Part shown: positions 63,278 to 64,000 of the stretch, piece by piece | Layout of the letters: every line of letters begins with the position of its first letter | Numbering within the stretch: the first letter of the stretch is position 1 | Assembly (NCBI GenBank): GCA_019638395.1 | Contig: JAHBTX010000006.1 | Location: 124,001-188,000 of the forward strand | Origin: Cyclobacteriaceae bacterium | GTDB taxonomy: Bacteria; Bacteroidota; Bacteroidia; Cytophagales; Cyclobacteriaceae | DNA: 64,000 nt | Direction of reading: 5' to 3' | The notes under the pieces: generated by a model | What the model was told of the DNA's origin: nothing | Database searches by the model: none | Seen by the model: only the letters and a program-made list of their open reading frames with translations | Program-made: the position numbers and the translations under genes

Positions 63278-63652
63278 CTACAGTACCTTGTAAGTGAGGA
63301 ATATTGGTAGCAACAAACCAATAACCCAAAACAGAAAATTAAATATCCCGTCTTTCATTAGCTTGATGTCCATCGTCCAAAAGGTATCGACTGGATTCTT
63401 ATCGTAAATCTTGAAGTAGACTGACTTCATGACAAAAAAAACAATCAAGGCTAATAGTGGTACCCGTATCAGCACAACCATTTTAGGATTACCAACATTC
63501 GCTTGAAGAAGCACGTAGCTTAGAAAAAAGAATAGTGTACTCAATGCCAACAATATCACAAAGCTTTTCTTTTCGAAAAGAAGCTTTCTCCTCCAAATAA
63601 AAGTTGCATGAATGCTCATCGAAATTGCTACTAACAAAATATCCATCATCAT
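63278..63652 (-). CDS. Four-span membrane protein, candidate immunity protein
   Basis: A 124-residue protein with four hydrophobic helices: 'DILLVAISMSIHATFIW', 'FVILLALSTLFFFLSYVLLQ', 'VLIRVPLLALIVFFVM' and 'FNFLFWVIGLLLPIFLTY'. No family is recognised. Its ATG overlaps the stop of the upstream partial gene (AAATGATG), so the two are translationally coupled. Because the upstream protein ends in a glycine-rich hydrophobic segment that could insert into membranes, a membrane-embedded immunity protein is a sensible reading; it could also be an unrelated small membrane protein. Confidence 0.6.
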   Translation of the reverse strand: MMMDILLVAISMSIHATFIWRRKLLFEKKSFVILLALSTLFFFLSYVLLQANVGNPKMVVLIRVPLLALIVFFVMKSVYFKIYDKNPVDTFWTMDIKLMKDGIFNFLFWVIGLLLPIFLTYKVL

Positions 63653-64000
63653 TTATCAAAGTAACCGTAAACACCGTCAAACGCTCCATAGCTATCGGCT
63701 ATTCCAAGTCCAATTGAAATGAATGGACCAACTACAGGAATAAAGGCTGAACCTGTTATTATAGCTGCGCCTCCTAATCTTGCCCAGTCACCACCAGATT
63801 GGTCACTTGCTGCAAATTGATAGACAGCAGCACCTGCACTTAAAACTGTCAGAGTAGTTCCCGCTCCTTTAATGAAACCAGCAGATTTGTTAAACAGATT
63901 CTTGCTCGCTTCAACCGCCTTAGAGTTTACATACTGATTCCCGAAAAACTTGTTTGAATAAACTTTGCCGTTGTAGTTAATGAACTTCCCTTCCTTAAGA
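63649..64000 (-). CDS. C-terminal part of a probable polymorphic (Rhs-type) toxin, cut by window edge
   Basis: About 117 residues of open frame continue to the window end without a start. The visible part reads 'KFINYNGKVYSNKFFGNQY' and 'VEASKNLFNKSAGFIKGAG', then a Gly/Ala/Ile-rich stretch ('GGAAIITGSAFIPVVGPF', 'ISIGLGIADSYGAFDG') and a short end 'VYGYFDK'. Glycine-zipper hydrophobic tails of this kind are common at the ends of Rhs and other contact-delivered toxins and could be pore-forming. It lies upstream of the array of detached tips and on the same strand, the place expected for the intact parental gene. Confidence 0.55.
   Translation of the reverse strand, partial: LKEGKFINYNGKVYSNKFFGNQYVNSKAVEASKNLFNKSAGFIKGAGTTLTVLSAGAAVYQFAASDQSGGDWARLGGAAIITGSAFIPVVGPFISIGLGIADSYGAFDGVYGYFDK

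Noticed and set aside
63489-63689. 66-codon minus-strand frame overlapping the four-span membrane protein
   Set aside because: Alternative frame of the same DNA; the membrane protein frame has four clear helices and is coupled to the upstream stop.
60496-64000. Insertion sequence as explanation of the accessory region
   Set aside because: No transposase or integrase frame and no terminal inverted repeats; the two long repeats are direct, not inverted, and carry no coding frame.

Overview
The window comes from the chromosome of a Bacteroidota bacterium, most likely order Cytophagales. The grounds are SusC/SusD pairs, a one-piece SecDF, gldH, a type IX secretion sorting tail, a hybrid two-component regulator, LytTR signalling and TAnnTTTG-type -7 promoter boxes. 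The genus cannot be set from the sequence alone.

Layout. 1-5,900: housekeeping and scavenging genes: a DUF1080 lipoprotein, a PorT-like barrel, a GlcD-type FAD oxidase, an NlpC/P60 lipoprotein, a glycosylasparaginase, a small toxin-antitoxin pair whose RelE-like toxin is frameshifted, and cutC. 5,965-10,881: a TonB-linked outer-membrane receptor with an unusual C-terminal domain, divergent from a LytS/LytTR pair. 10,953-21,602: tRNA-Ala(GGC), secDF, an OmpR-type two-component pair, gldH-ricT, purD and a dienelactone hydrolase-like protein.

21,663-44,887 is a polysaccharide utilisation locus. A hybrid two-component regulator is divergent from a run of nine plus-strand genes: GH53 endo-galactanase, an unassigned clan GH-A-like hydrolase, an SMP-30 lactonase, SusC, SusD, a SusE/F-like binding lipoprotein, a large FG-GAP/ASPIC lipoprotein and two GH13 enzymes, the last with a type IX sorting tail. 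The gene set fits both beta-galactan and alpha-glucan use.

44,965-60,495: a CHASE3-like histidine kinase, a DinB-like protein, a DPP-IV family peptidase, a helical protein of unknown function, a four-gene operon with two beta-lactamase-fold hydrolases, an M3 peptidase, MarR, YceI and a DUF5916 protein.

60,496-64,000 is an accessory region and the most unusual part. It is a minus-strand array of detached polymorphic-toxin C-terminal tips with candidate immunity genes. The tips share a 14-nt junction encoding QTQGG, and the array is bounded by two copies of a hairpin-bearing repeat. One tip resembles toxin type 44 and is fused in frame to what looks like its lipoprotein immunity partner. A probable parental toxin runs off the window end.
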